Source of the DNA: an uncultured Alphaproteobacteria bacterium
Lineage (GTDB): Bacteria > Pseudomonadota > Alphaproteobacteria > Caulobacterales > Aquidulcibacteraceae
Length of the DNA stretch: 64,000 bases
Assembly: GCA_902826335.1 (NCBI GenBank)
Contig: CADEEL010000015.1
Coordinates: forward strand, 1,929 to 65,928
Direction: 5' to 3'
Positions 48,222 to 59,124 of this stretch are shown here, piece by piece. Position 1 is the first letter of the stretch, and each line of letters begins with the position of its first letter. The translations under genes and the position numbers were made by a program. The notes under the pieces were generated by a model. It ran no database searches, was not told the DNA's origin, and was given only the letters and a program-made list of their open reading frames with translations.

Positions 48222-50486
48222 ATGCCGCCGCTTGCACGCCGCCGCACGTCACGCACCGATCCGCGCACGCGGCCCTTGTCGGTTGGCCTCTTCGCGCCGG
48301 AGGAGGAGCGTACGCCCGCTTATGTCGCGCGGCGCGCGCGCGTGCTTTTACCGCTGCCTTTGCCGGAGCCGTTCGATTATCGCGTGCCCGCCGCTATGGA
48401 CCTCGCGCCCGGCGATCATGTCATCGTGCCGGTCGGCGTGCGTGATGTGTTGGGTGTTGTGTGGGCGGTGGAGGAGGGCCCCGGCGCGGACAACCTGAAG
48501 CCGATCATTGAGCGTCTGCCTGGTCCGCCGCTGACCGAACCCGTGCGCCGCTTCATGGAATGGGCCGCGAAATATCTGGTGACGCCGCCGGGATTGCTGC
48601 TGCGCATGGTGGTGCGCGCGCACGAAGCGCTGCGCGATGCGCCGACCTACACGGTTTACGCGCCAGCGCCCACATTCGCCGGCAAGCTCACCGAGGCGCG
48701 CGCGCGCGTTCTGGCCGAGGCCGCCACGCAAGAAGGAACCTCCGCTGATCTCGCCCGCCGCGCCGATGTCAGCGCCAGCGTGGTGAAGGGCCTCATTGAG
48801 CAAAGCGCGCTGATCGCCGATGTGCGCAGCGAGGATCCTCCGTTTCCAGAGCTTGACCTCGCCCGCGCGGGCAATGCGCTCTCGCCGGTGCAGGCAAGTG
48901 CGGCGGAGGCCTTGAAGGCGGTCGTGCGCAAGGAGGCTTACGCAGCAGCCTTGCTCGATGGCGTCACTGGCTCGGGCAAGACGGAAGTCTATCTAGAAGC
49001 CGCCGCCGATGTGCTTGCGCGCGATCCATCCGCGCAGGTGCTGGTGCTGCTCCCAGAGATCGCGCTGACGCAGGCCGTGCTCGCCCGCTTCGCGGCGCGC
49101 TTCGGCACATCGCCCGTTGAATGGCATTCCGCGATCGCGCATAAGGCGCGCCGCCGCGCCTGGCGCGAAGTGGCCGCCGGCCGCGCACGCCTTGTCGCCG
49201 GTGCGCGCTCGGCTTTGTTTCTGCCGTTCCCGAATCTGAAACTTATCGTCATCGATGAAGAGCACGATCCCAGTTACAAGCAGGATGAAGGAATTGCCTA
49301 TCAGGCAAGGGATTTGGCGGTCGCCCGCGCGCGCATGACCAACGCAGCGATCATTCTCGCCAGCGCCACGCCCTCGCTTGAAACGCTGGTCAACGCCCGC
49401 GCCGGCAAATATGAGCACGTCATCTTGCCCGCGCGTCACGGCGCGGCGACCCTGCCAGACGTTGAACTCATCGATCTGCGCTTGGCCCCGCCGGACAAGG
49501 GCCGTTGGCTCTCGCCGCGCTTGGCGGGCGCCGTTGCGGACTCTTTGGCGCGCGGCGAACAGGCCTTGCTCTACATGAATCGGCGCGGCTACGCGCCGCT
49601 CACGCTCTGCCGCGCCTGCGGCCATCGCATGCAGGCGCCGGATTCGCAGTCCTGGCTTGTCGAGCACAAATATTCCGGGCGCCTTGTCTGCCATCTCACC
49701 GGCTTTTCCATGCCCAAGCCGAAGGCATGCCCCAAATGTCTGGCGCCGGATTCATTCGTCTCGATCGGGCCGGGCGTCGAGCGCATCGAGGAAGAAGTGC
49801 GCGAATTGTTTCCCGACGCGCGCATCGAAGTCTTTTCGTCCGACACCGCGCCCAACGGCGAAGCCGTGCGCGCGCTCATCAAGCGCATGGAGGAGGGCGA
49901 GATCGATATTCTCATCGGCACGCAGATCGTCGCCAAGGGCCACAACTTCCCGATGCTGACTTTGGTCGGCGTCATCGACGCGGACCTTGGCCTGAAGGGC
50001 GGGGACCTGCGCGCCGGTGAACGCACCTTTCAACTCTTGTCGCAAGTCACCGGCCGCGCCGGCCGCGCCGAGCGCAAGGGAAGCGCGCTCATCCAGACCT
50101 ACGCGCCGGAAGAGCCCGTCATGCGCGCGCTCGCCGCCATGGATCGCGATGGCTTTCTCGCCGCTGAAGCAGAGATGCGCCAGGCGCAGGGCATGCCGCC
50201 CTTCGGCCGTCTCGCCGCTTTGATCGTGGCCGCATCGGATGAAGCCGTCGCCAACGCCGCCGCGCAAGCCTATGGCGCCGCCGCGCCGAATGCGGAGGGT
50301 GTAGATGTGTGGGGGCCCGCGCCCGCGCCGCTCGCCGTGGTGCGCGGTTGGCATCGCCGCCGCTTTCTCGCGCGCGCTGATCGCGGCGTGGATCTCTCCG
50401 CCTTCATGGCCGCGTGGACCGCGCGCGTGAAGCGCTCCGCCGCCGTGCGCGTCCAGATCGATATCGATCCTTACTCGTTCCTTTAG
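48222..50486 (+). CDS. priA: Primosomal protein N' (replication restart helicase PriA)
   Basis: PriA restarts stalled replication forks. The 754 residues include the N-terminal 3'-binding domain ([18 protein letters not shown]), Walker [26 protein letters not shown] and [12 protein letters not shown]. In the zinc region the first (CRAC) and last (CPKC) cysteine pairs remain. The second pair reads APDS and the third CHLT, so one of the two zinc sites seems lost. Its stop overlaps that of the convergent TerC-like gene. Confidence 0.95.
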   Translation: MPPLARRRTSRTDPRTRPLSVGLFAPEEERTPAYVARRARVLLPLPLPEPFDYRVPAAMDLAPGDHVIVPVGVRDVLGVVWAVEEGPGADNLKPIIERLPGPPLTEPVRRFMEWAAKYLVTPPGLLLRMVVRAHEALRDAPTYTVYAPAPTFAGKLTEARARVLAEAATQEGTSADLARRADVSASVVKGLIEQSALIADVRSEDPPFPELDLARAGNALSPVQASAAEALKAVVRKEAYAAALLDGVTGSGKTEVYLEAAADVLARDPSAQVLVLLPEIALTQAVLARFAARFGTSPVEWHSAIAHKARRRAWREVAAGRARLVAGARSALFLPFPNLKLIVIDEEHDPSYKQDEGIAYQARDLAVARARMTNAAIILASATPSLETLVNARAGKYEHVILPARHGAATLPDVELIDLRLAPPDKGRWLSPRLAGAVADSLARGEQALLYMNRRGYAPLTLCRACGHRMQAPDSQSWLVEHKYSGRLVCHLTGFSMPKPKACPKCLAPDSFVSIGPGVERIEEEVRELFPDARIEVFSSDTAPNGEAVRALIKRMEEGEIDILIGTQIVAKGHNFPMLTLVGVIDADLGLKGGDLRAGERTFQLLSQVTGRAGRAERKGSALIQTYAPEEPVMRALAAMDRDGFLAAEAEMRQAQGMPPFGRLAALIVAASDEAVANAAAQAYGAAAPNAEGVDVWGPAPAPLAVVRGWHRRRFLARADRGVDLSAFMAAWTARVKRSAAVRVQIDIDPYSFL

Positions 50487-51286
50487 ATCGAAGCGGCTTG
50501 GTCCTGTGGCGTCTGTTTCCGTTGCGCCGCGCGCGCCATCATGTTGAGCGCTTCGACGCCGGCCGAGAAAGCCATGGCGACATAGATATAGCCCTTCGGC
50601 ACATGCACGCCGAAGCCCTCCGCGATCAGCACCATGCCGATCATCAGGAGAAAGCCCAGCGCCAGCATCACCACCGTCGGGTTGCGATTGATGAACTCCG
50701 CCACCGGCGTGGCCGCCAGCATCATCACGCTCACCGCCACGATCACCGCCGCCACCATGATCGGCACATGATCGGTCATCCCCACCGCAGTCAGGATGGA
50801 ATCGATCGAGAACACGAGATCGAGCAGGATGATCTGAAAGATCGCCGCGCCGAAATTCATCGCCATCGGCGCCTTGCGGTCCAAGATGTCAGCCACGGGA
50901 GTCGGATCGACGCTGTGGTGGATTTCCTTGGTCGCTTTCCACATCAAGAAGAGCCCGCCCGCGATCAAGATGAGGTCGCGCCAGGAGAACGCCGTTTCGA
51001 AGCTGGGCGCGCCGTGCGTGTCCGCCTCGCCGCTGATGCCGAGATCGAAGAGCGGCGCCGTCAGCCCCACGATGAAGGCGATGGTGGAGAGCAGAACGAG
51101 CCGCATGATCAGCGCCAGGCTGATCCCGATGCCGCGCGCGCGCGCGCGCTGATGCTCCGGCAATTTGTTGGTGAGGATTGAGATGAAGATGAGGTTGTCG
51201 ATCCCCAGCACCACTTCCATCACCACGAGCGTGATGAACGCCGCCCAAGCCGCGGGGCTCGAGATGAGTTCGCCAAGTCCGTCCAT
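50483..51286 (-). CDS. TerC family integral membrane protein
   Basis: The product has 267 residues with about seven membrane helices. The family hallmarks are [18 protein letters not shown] and, later, [20 protein letters not shown], each with acidic residues inside a helix that could bind metal ions. TerC-type proteins are linked to metal (Mn, Te) export or metalation of exported enzymes. The ATG at 51286 is preferred to the GTG four codons upstream. Confidence 0.9.
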   Translation of the reverse strand: MDGLGELISSPAAWAAFITLVVMEVVLGIDNLIFISILTNKLPEHQRARARGIGISLALIMRLVLLSTIAFIVGLTAPLFDLGISGEADTHGAPSFETAFSWRDLILIAGGLFLMWKATKEIHHSVDPTPVADILDRKAPMAMNFGAAIFQIILLDLVFSIDSILTAVGMTDHVPIMVAAVIVAVSVMMLAATPVAEFINRNPTVVMLALGFLLMIGMVLIAEGFGVHVPKGYIYVAMAFSAGVEALNMMARAAQRKQTPQDQAASI

Positions 51287-51430
51287 GCTTGTCCCCACGC
51301 GGCCAGTTTATCCGGCCCCGACGAGATAGGAGCGCCCCGCCGCGCCGTCCATGGGCGGGCTGAAACCTGGTTTCGATTTTGTAAACAGCGCGCGCCGCGC
51401 CCGTGGGCCCTCGGCCCGCGAATACTTGCC

Positions 51431-51964
51431 CTAATCTAGAGCAGCGGGATCATCGCAGCTGTCCGCGCCCCAGAGGAGGGCGGCTTCCACCCAGCCCCGG
51501 CGGCCCTCGACCCGCACCTGCCGCCAATCGCCCCGGCAGGCTTCAAGCTCGCCCACCACGCCGCGCGCCAGATAGGCGGCGAGCCCCGCATCGGCCCGGG
51601 GCTGGCGGCGCAGGGCGACGCTGCCAAGCCGGCCGCCGCGCACATAGACTGTTCGCCGGTCGTCGAGATAGGCGGTGTGAATCCACACCTGGGCGCCGTC
51701 CGGATCGCGCACCCGCCGCCACGGCCCGCTTTCCGCCGTCACCAGGAGCGGCAGGCCTGCCCGCTGATAAACCCAGTCGACCCGATGTTCGACGCCCGGC
51801 CCACGCCGGCCGTTCACATCCGCCCCGCGCAGCGCGACGAACCGGGGCACGGGCAGATTGGAATCGGGGCCGATGCGCGCGCCTTCGCTGGCGCCGGCGA
51901 TCGGCGCGGCCAGGAACAGCGCAATGGCCAAGCCAAGCGCGGCGCGTTTTGCGCTGCGATGCAT
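51431..51964 (-). CDS. Secreted SH3 domain protein
   Basis: The product has 177 residues. A signal peptide (RSAKRAALGLAIALFLAAPIAGAS) is followed by two bacterial SH3-like segments: RGADVNGRRGPGVEHRVDWVYQRAGLPLLV through VWIHTAYL, and GVVGELEACRGDWRQVRVEGRRGWVEAA. Such periplasmic SH3 proteins often contact cell wall peptides. The specific role is unknown. Confidence 0.88.
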   Translation of the reverse strand: MHRSAKRAALGLAIALFLAAPIAGASEGARIGPDSNLPVPRFVALRGADVNGRRGPGVEHRVDWVYQRAGLPLLVTAESGPWRRVRDPDGAQVWIHTAYLDDRRTVYVRGGRLGSVALRRQPRADAGLAAYLARGVVGELEACRGDWRQVRVEGRRGWVEAALLWGADSCDDPAALD

Positions 51965-52107
51965 CCATCTCTCCCTTCGGGAAGTCGCTTTGCCTATCAG
52001 ACCGGCGTGAAAGCCCGCTTAACGGCGCGCCAATACGCTTGCGCTTTCATCCGGTCGCGGTGCTTGTTACAGACGCCTCGCCGCGCGGCGCGGCGCATTG
52101 GAACGCC

Positions 52108-53094
52108 ATGCCCGGTTCGAAGCTCAAAGTCGTCGTCACCCGCAAATTGCCCGATCCGGTCGAGACCCGGATGCGGGAATTGTTCGATGCAGAGCTGAAT
52201 CTGGACGATGCGCCGATGAACGCCGAGGCGCTCGTCGCCGCCATGGCGCGCGCTGACGTCCTGGTCCCGACCGTTACCGATCGCCTGGATTCGCGGCTTC
52301 TGAGCCGGGCGGGGGAGAAGCTGCGCCTGATCGCCCAGTTCGGCGCCGGCGTGGACAATATAGATGTGCAAACCGCCATTCAGCGCGGCATGACCGTCAC
52401 CAACACGCCCGGCGTGCTGACGGAAGACACAGCGGATATGACCATGGCGCTCATCCTCGCCGTGCCGCGCCGCATCGTCGAGGGCGTCAAGGTCGTGGAG
52501 GCCGATGGCTTCGCCGGCTGGAGCCCCACCTGGATGCTGGGCCGGCGCATCTGGGGCAAGCGCTTGGGCATTATCGGCATGGGCCGCATCGGCCAGGCCG
52601 TCGCGCGCCGCGCCAAGGCCTTCGGCCTGCAGATCCATTATCACAATCGCCGCCGCGTGCCCGCCCAGATCGAAGCCGAGCTTGACGCGACCTATTGGGA
52701 TAGCCTGGATCAGATGCTGTCGCGGATGGACATCATCTCCATCAATTGCCCGCACACGCCCGCCACCTATCATCTGCTCAGCGCGCGCCGCTTGGCGCTG
52801 CTGAAGCCGCACGCTTACATCGTCAACACCGCCCGCGGCGAGATGATCGATGAGGGCGCGCTCGCCCGCATGCTGGAGAAGAAGGAGCTGGCCGGCGCCG
52901 GGCTTGACGTGTTCGAGCATGAGCCCGCCATCAATCCCAAGCTGAAGAAGCTGGCGAACGTCGTGTTGCTGCCGCACATGGGCTCGGCCACGATGGAAGG
53001 CCGCATCGATATGGGCGAGAAGGTCATCATCAACATCAAAACCTTCGCCGATGGCCACAAACCGCCGGACCGTGTACTGCCGGCGATGCTGTGA
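52108..53094 (+). CDS. D-2-hydroxyacid dehydrogenase (glyoxylate reductase type)
   Basis: The product has 328 residues. The NAD loop is LGIIGMGRIGQAVARRA, and the catalytic residues are the arginine in VNTARGEMIDEGAL, the glutamate in DVFEHEP and the histidine in LLPHMGSAT. These place it with glyoxylate/hydroxypyruvate reductases of the D-isomer family. The ATG at 52108 was picked from the family N-terminus KVVVTRKLPDPVETRM. Confidence 0.92.
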   Translation: MPGSKLKVVVTRKLPDPVETRMRELFDAELNLDDAPMNAEALVAAMARADVLVPTVTDRLDSRLLSRAGEKLRLIAQFGAGVDNIDVQTAIQRGMTVTNTPGVLTEDTADMTMALILAVPRRIVEGVKVVEADGFAGWSPTWMLGRRIWGKRLGIIGMGRIGQAVARRAKAFGLQIHYHNRRRVPAQIEAELDATYWDSLDQMLSRMDIISINCPHTPATYHLLSARRLALLKPHAYIVNTARGEMIDEGALARMLEKKELAGAGLDVFEHEPAINPKLKKLANVVLLPHMGSATMEGRIDMGEKVIINIKTFADGHKPPDRVLPAML

Positions 53095-53122
53095 CGGGGC
53101 GATCAAGCGAGGAGGGCGAGGT

Positions 53123-53755
53123 ATGCGCTCTATTGTAATGACGCTCGCCGCCGCCGGCGCACTCATGGCTTGCGGCCAAGGCGCCCAAAACCAAAACAAC
53201 CCGAACCAAAACGCCGCAACGCAGACGCCCGCGCCCTTGGAGCTCACCTGCGCGGCGTTCGCGAATATGAGCGGCGAGGCGCTGGCGGCGCGCTTCGGCG
53301 CCGAGAACATCGTCGATCAAACGCGCAACGGGCCAGAAGGCGAAACCTATGAAGCCACCATGGTGTTCGCGAACGATCCCGCGCGCGCCCTTGAGATCGT
53401 CTGGGCCGATCCAGCGACGCGCGCGCGTCCGCTCTCGGTCCTGGTCGCTGGCGAGGCGAGCCAATGGGTTGGGCCCGGGGGCTTGCGCGTGGGCGCGGCC
53501 ATAGCGGCCGTCGAACAGGCGAACGGCCGGCCCTTCACGCTCTACGGCTTTGATTGGGATTATGGCGGGCGGGTTGCGGATTGGCGCGGCGGCGCGCTCG
53601 CGCAGCCGGACTGCCGCATGGAGGCGAACTTTGCGCCCCAGGGGGATAACACCAGCGCCTCGGGCGATCAGGAATTCGCGTCAAACGCCCCAGAGATGCG
53701 CGCCGCCGATCCACGCCTCACGGCCATCGGCGTGCGCATCGGCGCGGTGGAATAG
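53123..53755 (+). CDS. Hypothetical lipoprotein
   Basis: The product has 210 residues. The signal ends at lipobox LMAC, followed by a Gln/Asn-rich linker and a domain with ELTCAAFANMSGEALAARFG and a late DCRMEAN cysteine, perhaps a periplasmic disulfide. GAGGAGGGCGAGG precedes the ATG. No family is recognised. Confidence 0.82.
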   Translation: MRSIVMTLAAAGALMACGQGAQNQNNPNQNAATQTPAPLELTCAAFANMSGEALAARFGAENIVDQTRNGPEGETYEATMVFANDPARALEIVWADPATRARPLSVLVAGEASQWVGPGGLRVGAAIAAVEQANGRPFTLYGFDWDYGGRVADWRGGALAQPDCRMEANFAPQGDNTSASGDQEFASNAPEMRAADPRLTAIGVRIGAVE

Positions 53756-53808
53756 GTCTTAGACCGCCGCCCACGCCCCTGGCTCGTTCGCCACGCCTGC
53801 CAATATGT

Positions 53809-54282
53809 TCAGTTCGATGGTCCACACGCGCCGGACTGGCACGCTCTTTGATGGTCCTGCGCATTATAGCCGCCGCTACGCGCGGGCGCAGCGCCCCCGG
53901 ATGCGGAGGCGGTCGCCATGCTGTTCAACAAGTCCCAGGAATAAGATCGCCCGATCGGTCGGCAGCGCCCGGCGAAATCCCAATATTCGACGCAGACCAC
54001 ATTCCCATTTTGAATCTGCGCCCGAACCCATCCGGGCCGGCCGCCATTATAAGTGTAATTGCCGATAACCACCGCCGACGATCCGCCCTGGGATCGCGAC
54101 TCCACGCGAACGTTCCGCATGCTGCCATAGTCATAGCGATTGAACATCCAGCCGCGCGAGTCGACACTCACGATTTCGTTCATCCCCGCGCGGAGATCGC
54201 CTTGCGGGTTGACGGATTGCGCGTGGCAGGTTCCGGTCAGCGCCATCGCCCACGTCACAATTGCAATTGCCTGCGTTCTCAT
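53809..54282 (-). CDS. Secreted hypothetical protein
   Basis: The product has 157 residues with a signal peptide (RTQAIAIVTWAMALTGTCHA). The mature part is glycine- and tyrosine-rich with SRGWMFNRYDYGSMRNVRVE and CVEYWDFAGRCRPIG (two cysteines that could pair). The C-terminal part is low-complexity. The function is unknown. Confidence 0.75.
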   Translation of the reverse strand: MRTQAIAIVTWAMALTGTCHAQSVNPQGDLRAGMNEIVSVDSRGWMFNRYDYGSMRNVRVESRSQGGSSAVVIGNYTYNGGRPGWVRAQIQNGNVVCVEYWDFAGRCRPIGRSYSWDLLNSMATASASGGAAPARSGGYNAQDHQRACQSGACGPSN

Positions 54283-54326
54283 TGACGCCCTCCCTTGATT
54301 TGCAAACTCTCAAATTTTAGCGGCCC

Positions 54327-55997
54327 TCACGCCGCCGCCCACGCCCCTGGCCCATCCGCCGCGCTCGCGCTTGCGCGCAGCCGAGTCACCACGGGCGTCG
54401 TCGCCGCCGCCTCGCGCACGCTCGGGAACGCCACCCATTCCGCCTCGCACGCTGCCCGCGTGAGTGTGAACGCGCCATAGCCGCGATGCGTCACGTCGCA
54501 CCAGGAGAGGTTGGGATTGCCCGCGCGCATCACCGCCTCGCGCTCGCCCGGTTGCGCATTGGTGAGCGAGCTTTCGAACCCGAAGCTCGTCACGCTGCCG
54601 CCCGCGAATTCGATCCCCGCGCGCCGCCCGTTTGCGCCGGAAAGATCGCTCACCCAGCAATTATGGCTGTCGCCGGAAAGCACCAGCGCATTGCCGCCGC
54701 CGCGCGCGCATTCATCCAGCAGCCTCTGCCGCGCGGCCGGATACCCGCCCCAGGAATCGAGATTCCATGGCAGGCCCAATTGGCCGATCTGCTCCCCCCC
54801 CGCCACATAGCGCCGCGTGCCGGCCGAGGCTTCGGGGCCCAACAGGCGCGAAAGGCCCGGCGCGGCGATCTGCTCGGCCATCACCACTTGTTGCGCGATG
54901 ACTTGCCAGGTTTGCCCGCGCGCCTTGGAAGCGGCCATCTCGCGCGCGAACCACGCTTCCTGCGCCGCGCCCATGCGCGTGCGCGAAGGATCATTGAGCT
55001 GTGTACGGAAGGTTTGCGCGGCTGCGAGCGCGGCCTGCGGCCCCTGCGCCGCCGCCGCGACCAGTGCGTCATAATTGAACTCTTGCGGCCGCCCGATGAG
55101 CCGTGTGTCCAGCAGAATGATGCGCGCCAGATCGCCCCAATCGAGGCTGCGATAGATGCGCACGCTGTTTGGATCCGGCCGCCTTATCGGCATCCAGTCG
55201 AAAAACGCCTTGGACGCCGCCGCCACCCGGTCGGCCCATGATCCTTCCGCGGGCTGATGGTTTTGCGCGCCGGTCATATAGGCGTTGTTGGCGAGCTCGT
55301 GATCGTCCCACACCACGCTCATGGGCTTGAGCCGCCGCAATTCCAGGAGATCGCCGTCCACATGATAGCTGGCGTAGCGCGCGCAATAATCCGCATACGT
55401 CACGATCTCGCCGGCCGGTTCGATCATGCGGTCGGCGAGCGCCTCGGCTGCGCTCGGATAAACGCCGCGCGGATATTCATAGATGTAATCGCCCACATGC
55501 AGCGCCAGATCGATGTCCGCGCGCGCGGCCGCGTGCCCATAGGCGTGGAAATAGCCGAACGGCTTGTTCGAGCAGGAGAAGAGGGCGAAGCGCAAAGCTT
55601 CCGTTGCGCCGGCGGGCGCCGTGCGCGTCACGCCGGTGACGGAAGGCCCGCTCGCCGCAAGGAAGCGATAATAATAGGTGCGCCCAGGCGAAAGGCCGCG
55701 CGCATCGACCTTGGCGCAATAATCGTCCGCCGCGCGCGCGATGAGCGTGCCGCGCCGCGTGACGCGCGTAAACTGTTCGTCCTCCGCGATCTCCCAGCCG
55801 ATCCGCCCATCGCCATTGGGGCCGTACGCAAACCGCGTCCACAATATGACGCGCGTGGTGAGCGGATCGCCGGAGGCCACGCCATGCGTGAATTGGCCGG
55901 GCGAGAGCCGCCGCGCCCAGGCCGGCGTCGGCGCGGCCGCCAGCGAGGCGGCGATGAGCAGCGAACGGCGCGAGACGTGCAATTTGGAATTTCGCAT
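54327..55997 (-). CDS. phoD: Alkaline phosphatase D family protein
   Basis: The product has 556 residues and a Tat signal with twin arginine (SRRSLLIAASLAA), so it is exported folded. The PhoD core shows GVASGDPLTTRVILWTR, FALFSCSN, LHVGDYIYEYPRG, VVWDDHELANNAY and LSGDSHNCWVSDL, the metal ligands of this phosphodiesterase/phosphatase family. It probably frees phosphate from organic esters in the periplasm. Confidence 0.93.
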   Translation of the reverse strand: MRNSKLHVSRRSLLIAASLAAAPTPAWARRLSPGQFTHGVASGDPLTTRVILWTRFAYGPNGDGRIGWEIAEDEQFTRVTRRGTLIARAADDYCAKVDARGLSPGRTYYYRFLAASGPSVTGVTRTAPAGATEALRFALFSCSNKPFGYFHAYGHAAARADIDLALHVGDYIYEYPRGVYPSAAEALADRMIEPAGEIVTYADYCARYASYHVDGDLLELRRLKPMSVVWDDHELANNAYMTGAQNHQPAEGSWADRVAAASKAFFDWMPIRRPDPNSVRIYRSLDWGDLARIILLDTRLIGRPQEFNYDALVAAAAQGPQAALAAAQTFRTQLNDPSRTRMGAAQEAWFAREMAASKARGQTWQVIAQQVVMAEQIAAPGLSRLLGPEASAGTRRYVAGGEQIGQLGLPWNLDSWGGYPAARQRLLDECARGGGNALVLSGDSHNCWVSDLSGANGRRAGIEFAGGSVTSFGFESSLTNAQPGEREAVMRAGNPNLSWCDVTHRGYGAFTLTRAACEAEWVAFPSVREAAATTPVVTRLRASASAADGPGAWAAA

Positions 55998-56026
55998 ACT
56001 GGCCCCCGGATGTGATCGCGACACGC

Positions 56027-57058
56027 TTATTGCCCTTGTGTGACGTTTGTGCGCGCCCCTGCTTCCAGCGGTGAGCCGATCGCCTGCGCGGCATGCACGC
56101 GCACCAGGAATTGGCTGAGCGCCTCGGCCGAGCGGGCAGGGTGTTCTTCTTGCGGCATATGCCCGTCATCCGGCCAGATGATCAGCTCCGAGCCGGGTAT
56201 GGCCGCCGCGAATTGCCGCCCATGTTCGACGGGAACGAGATTGTCGCGTTCGCCATGGAGGATCAGCGTCGGCATGCGCAGCGCGGAGAGAACTTCAGTG
56301 CTCGCGGCGCGGCGTTCGCGGAAATTGAGCGTCATCTGCAGGAGAATGTCGCGGTGCCCCGGTGCGCGTGACAATTGCACATAGCGATCGACCAATTGAT
56401 CCGTCACGAAGCGCGGATCGGCATAGGCGTGTTCGAGGCCCTGGCGAATGAGCCGTGTATTGTCCAGATCGCGCATGGCCGGTCCCAGCACCGGATTGCG
56501 CAGCAGGCGGAAGATCGGCGGATCGCGGTCAAGCCCGTCGCGCGTCTCCGGCCAGCCGGATGCATCCACCAGCACCAGCGCATCCACCTGGTTGGGGTGC
56601 GCCAGCGCATATTCCCACGCCACATGCCCGCCCATCGAATTGCCGATGATCGTAAAATGCTCAAGGCCCCGCGCGCGCGCGAACGCCGAAACTTCATTCA
56701 CGAACGCCGGAATGGACGCGCGATAGCCCGCCGGCGCCGAGGTGAGCCCATGGCCGGGCAGATCGAGCGAAACGAGGCGGTAGCGATCGCCCAATTCGCG
56801 CACCCACGGCTCCCACGTATGCAGCGAGGCCGAGAAGCCATGTATGAGCAGCAGCGTCGGGCGCGTCTGCACGCCTTCGTCGCGGTAATGCATGCCAACG
56901 CCGCTGGGCAGGTCGATGAACTGCGACGCCGTGGCTGCGTAATTGCGTTCCAGCGTTTCAAGCGGGATGTCGGGCCGGCGCAGGACGAAATAGCCGCCGG
57001 CGCCCACCAGCGCCGCCAGCCCAAGCACAATGCAAAGCCCCACCAATATTCTTCGCAT
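56027..57058 (-). CDS. Membrane-anchored alpha/beta hydrolase
   Basis: The product has 343 residues. An N-terminal hydrophobic segment (RRILVGLCIVLGLAALVGAGGYFVL) anchors or exports it. The hydrolase domain has LLLIHGFSASLHTWEPW (oxyanion hole), the nucleophile in GNSMGGHVAWEYA, the acid in HGERDNLVP and the histidine in DDGHMPQEE. GGAGGAATGC precedes the ATG. The substrate is unknown. Confidence 0.92.
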   Translation of the reverse strand: MRRILVGLCIVLGLAALVGAGGYFVLRRPDIPLETLERNYAATASQFIDLPSGVGMHYRDEGVQTRPTLLLIHGFSASLHTWEPWVRELGDRYRLVSLDLPGHGLTSAPAGYRASIPAFVNEVSAFARARGLEHFTIIGNSMGGHVAWEYALAHPNQVDALVLVDASGWPETRDGLDRDPPIFRLLRNPVLGPAMRDLDNTRLIRQGLEHAYADPRFVTDQLVDRYVQLSRAPGHRDILLQMTLNFRERRAASTEVLSALRMPTLILHGERDNLVPVEHGRQFAAAIPGSELIIWPDDGHMPQEEHPARSAEALSQFLVRVHAAQAIGSPLEAGARTNVTQGQ

Positions 57059-57103
57059 GCATTCCTCCCGCGCGCGGAACTTTCGGCGCAAACGCGGCCG
57101 CGA

Positions 57104-57871
57104 TCAAGCCGCGCCGCAGACCGGGCAGGCCGGATCGGGCGCGAGCGTGATGGTGCGGCTTTCACCCCGCAGGCCGTCATAGATGAAGAGCCGTCCCGCC
57201 AGGCTGTCGCCCGCGCCTGTGATGTCTTTGATCGCTTCGAGCGCCATCAGGCTCCCAATGACGCCCGTGAGCGCGCCGACGATGCCCGTTGCGGCGCAGG
57301 GTTCCGCGTCCGGCGGCGCTTCGGGAACGAGGCAGCGATAGCAGGGCGATTGAAGCGCGGCGCCTTTGGTAAGGCCAGATTTGAAGGTCGCCACTTGGCC
57401 CTCCCAGCGCCCCACCGCGCCGGAAATGAGCGGAATGCCGCCCGCATGGCACGCCGCATTGACCGCGAACCGCGTCTCGAACGAATCGGAGCCGTCCAGC
57501 ACAAGCGTCGCGCCGGCGAGCAGTCGCTTCGCATTGGCATCAGTCAGTCGCTCCGCATGCGGAGTAATGTCGACATGAGGATTGAGCGCGCCGAGCGCGC
57601 CCGCCGCGCACGCCGTTTTCGCCGCACCGACATCGTTTGTGCGATACAGAATCTGACGTTGCAGATTCGAGAGCGAGACAATGTCGTCGTCGATGAGGAT
57701 AAGCGCGCCCACGCCCGCCGCCGCGAGATAAAGCGCCGCCGGCGCGCCGAGCCCGCCGACGCCGACCAGCGCCACGCGCGCGCCCTTCAATCTCTGCTGG
57801 CCCGCCCCGCCGATCTCCTTCAATAGGATGTGGCGCGCGTAGCGTTCCCGTTCGTCGGCTGAAAAAATCAT
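57104..57871 (-). CDS. moeB: ThiF/MoeB family adenylyltransferase
   Basis: The 255-residue E1-like enzyme starts RYARHILLKEIGGAGQQRL and has the ATP loop VALVGVGGLGAPAALYLAAAGVG, DDDIVSLSNLQRQILY and the zinc pairs CYRC and CPVC. It adenylates the C-terminal glycine of MoaD- or ThiS-like carriers for sulfur transfer. MoeB is favoured by length and motifs; a ThiF role cannot be excluded. Confidence 0.9.
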   Translation of the reverse strand: MIFSADERERYARHILLKEIGGAGQQRLKGARVALVGVGGLGAPAALYLAAAGVGALILIDDDIVSLSNLQRQILYRTNDVGAAKTACAAGALGALNPHVDITPHAERLTDANAKRLLAGATLVLDGSDSFETRFAVNAACHAGGIPLISGAVGRWEGQVATFKSGLTKGAALQSPCYRCLVPEAPPDAEPCAATGIVGALTGVIGSLMALEAIKDITGAGDSLAGRLFIYDGLRGESRTITLAPDPACPVCGAA

Positions 57872-57890
57872 GAAACGCGGCGAGCGCTGT

Positions 57891-58023
57891 CCTTCTCCCC
57901 TTGTGGGAGAAGGTGTCGTCGCGAAGCGGCGACGGATGAGGGGTGTCGTCTCGACGCCAGCGCGCTGCGCTCACCGCTCACCCGGCCGACTGCGTCGGCC
58001 CCCCTCTCCCACAAGGGGAGAGG
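57891..58023. repeat. Family D repeat between moeB and cysK
   Basis: CCTTCTCCCCTTGTGGGAGA and CCCTCTCCCACAAGGGGAGA are the ends, with GTCGTCGCGAAGCGGCGAC and CCGGCCGACTGCGTCGG as inner hairpins. Confidence 0.88.
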
Positions 58024-58040
58024 GATGTCGGCGGCGCGTC

Positions 58041-59003
58041 TCACAAGCCCTCAAAAAGCGCCGTCGAGAGATAGCGTTCCGCGAAGGAGGGGATGATCAC
58101 CACGATGCGCTTGCCTTTCGCCTCGGGCCGCGCGGCGATCTTAAGCGCGGCCGCGAGCGCCCCGCCAGAAGAAATGCCGCCCGGCAAGCCTTCAAGTTTC
58201 GCGGCCTCGCGCGCGGTCGCGAAGGCTTCATCGTTCGAAACCTGCACGATCTCGTCGATCACGGCGCGGTCCACATTGTCCGGCACAAAGCCCGCGCCGA
58301 TGCCTTGAATTTTGTGCGGCCCCGGCGCCCCGCCGGAGAGCACGGGCGAAGCTTCCGGCTCCACCGCGACGATTTTGAGATTGGGCAAGCGCGGCTTCAG
58401 CACCTGGCCGACGCCGGTGATCGTCCCGCCTGTGCCGACGCCAGAGACGAAAAAATCGAGCGCGCCGCCCGTATCGTTCCAGATCTCTTCCGCTGTCGTG
58501 CGCATGTGGATGGCGGGATTGGCGGGGTTGGCGAATTGCTGCGGCATCACGGCCTTTGGATTTTGCGCGACAAGCTCATTGGCTTTCGCCACAGCGCCCT
58601 TCATGCCTTCCGCGCCGGGCGTGAGCACAAGCTCCGCGCCGAGCAGGGCGAGCATCTTGCGCCGCTCAAGGCTCATCGTTTCCGGCATAACAAGAATGAG
58701 CCGATAGCCGCGCTGCGCCGCCACGAACGCCAGCGCGATGCCCGTATTGCCGGAGGTCGGCTCGATGATGACGCTGTCGGCGGCAAGTTTGCCCTGTGCT
58801 TCGAGATCCTCGATCATCGACACGCCGATGCGGTCCTTCACCGAGGCGATCGGATTGAAGAATTCGAGCTTGCCGATGAGATCGACCTCCGCCCCGCGCG
58901 ACGCGGCGAGCTTGTTGAGGCGCACCAAGGGCGTATCGCCGATCGTCTGCGTGATGTTCTCATAGATGCGCCCGCGGCCGGGCTTTGAGGCGTCATAGGC
59001 CAT
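58041..59003 (-). CDS. cysK: Cysteine synthase A
   Basis: CysK makes cysteine from O-acetylserine and sulfide. The 320 residues contain the PLP lysine K56 in [11 protein letters not shown], the substrate loop [13 protein letters not shown], the phosphate-binding [13 protein letters not shown] and [23 protein letters not shown] precedes the ATG. Confidence 0.96.
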   Translation of the reverse strand: MAYDASKPGRGRIYENITQTIGDTPLVRLNKLAASRGAEVDLIGKLEFFNPIASVKDRIGVSMIEDLEAQGKLAADSVIIEPTSGNTGIALAFVAAQRGYRLILVMPETMSLERRKMLALLGAELVLTPGAEGMKGAVAKANELVAQNPKAVMPQQFANPANPAIHMRTTAEEIWNDTGGALDFFVSGVGTGGTITGVGQVLKPRLPNLKIVAVEPEASPVLSGGAPGPHKIQGIGAGFVPDNVDRAVIDEIVQVSNDEAFATAREAAKLEGLPGGISSGGALAAALKIAARPEAKGKRIVVIIPSFAERYLSTALFEGL

Positions 59004-59124
59004 GATCTGCTCCTGGGATTGGCGCGCTTATACGCGCCTGCCCGCGGCCGGGCAAAGCAGGCCAAGGGCGGGCGACTTGAGGAAAACTGAATCCCGCCAA
59101 CAAAGCTAAATAGGCAACGACCTA

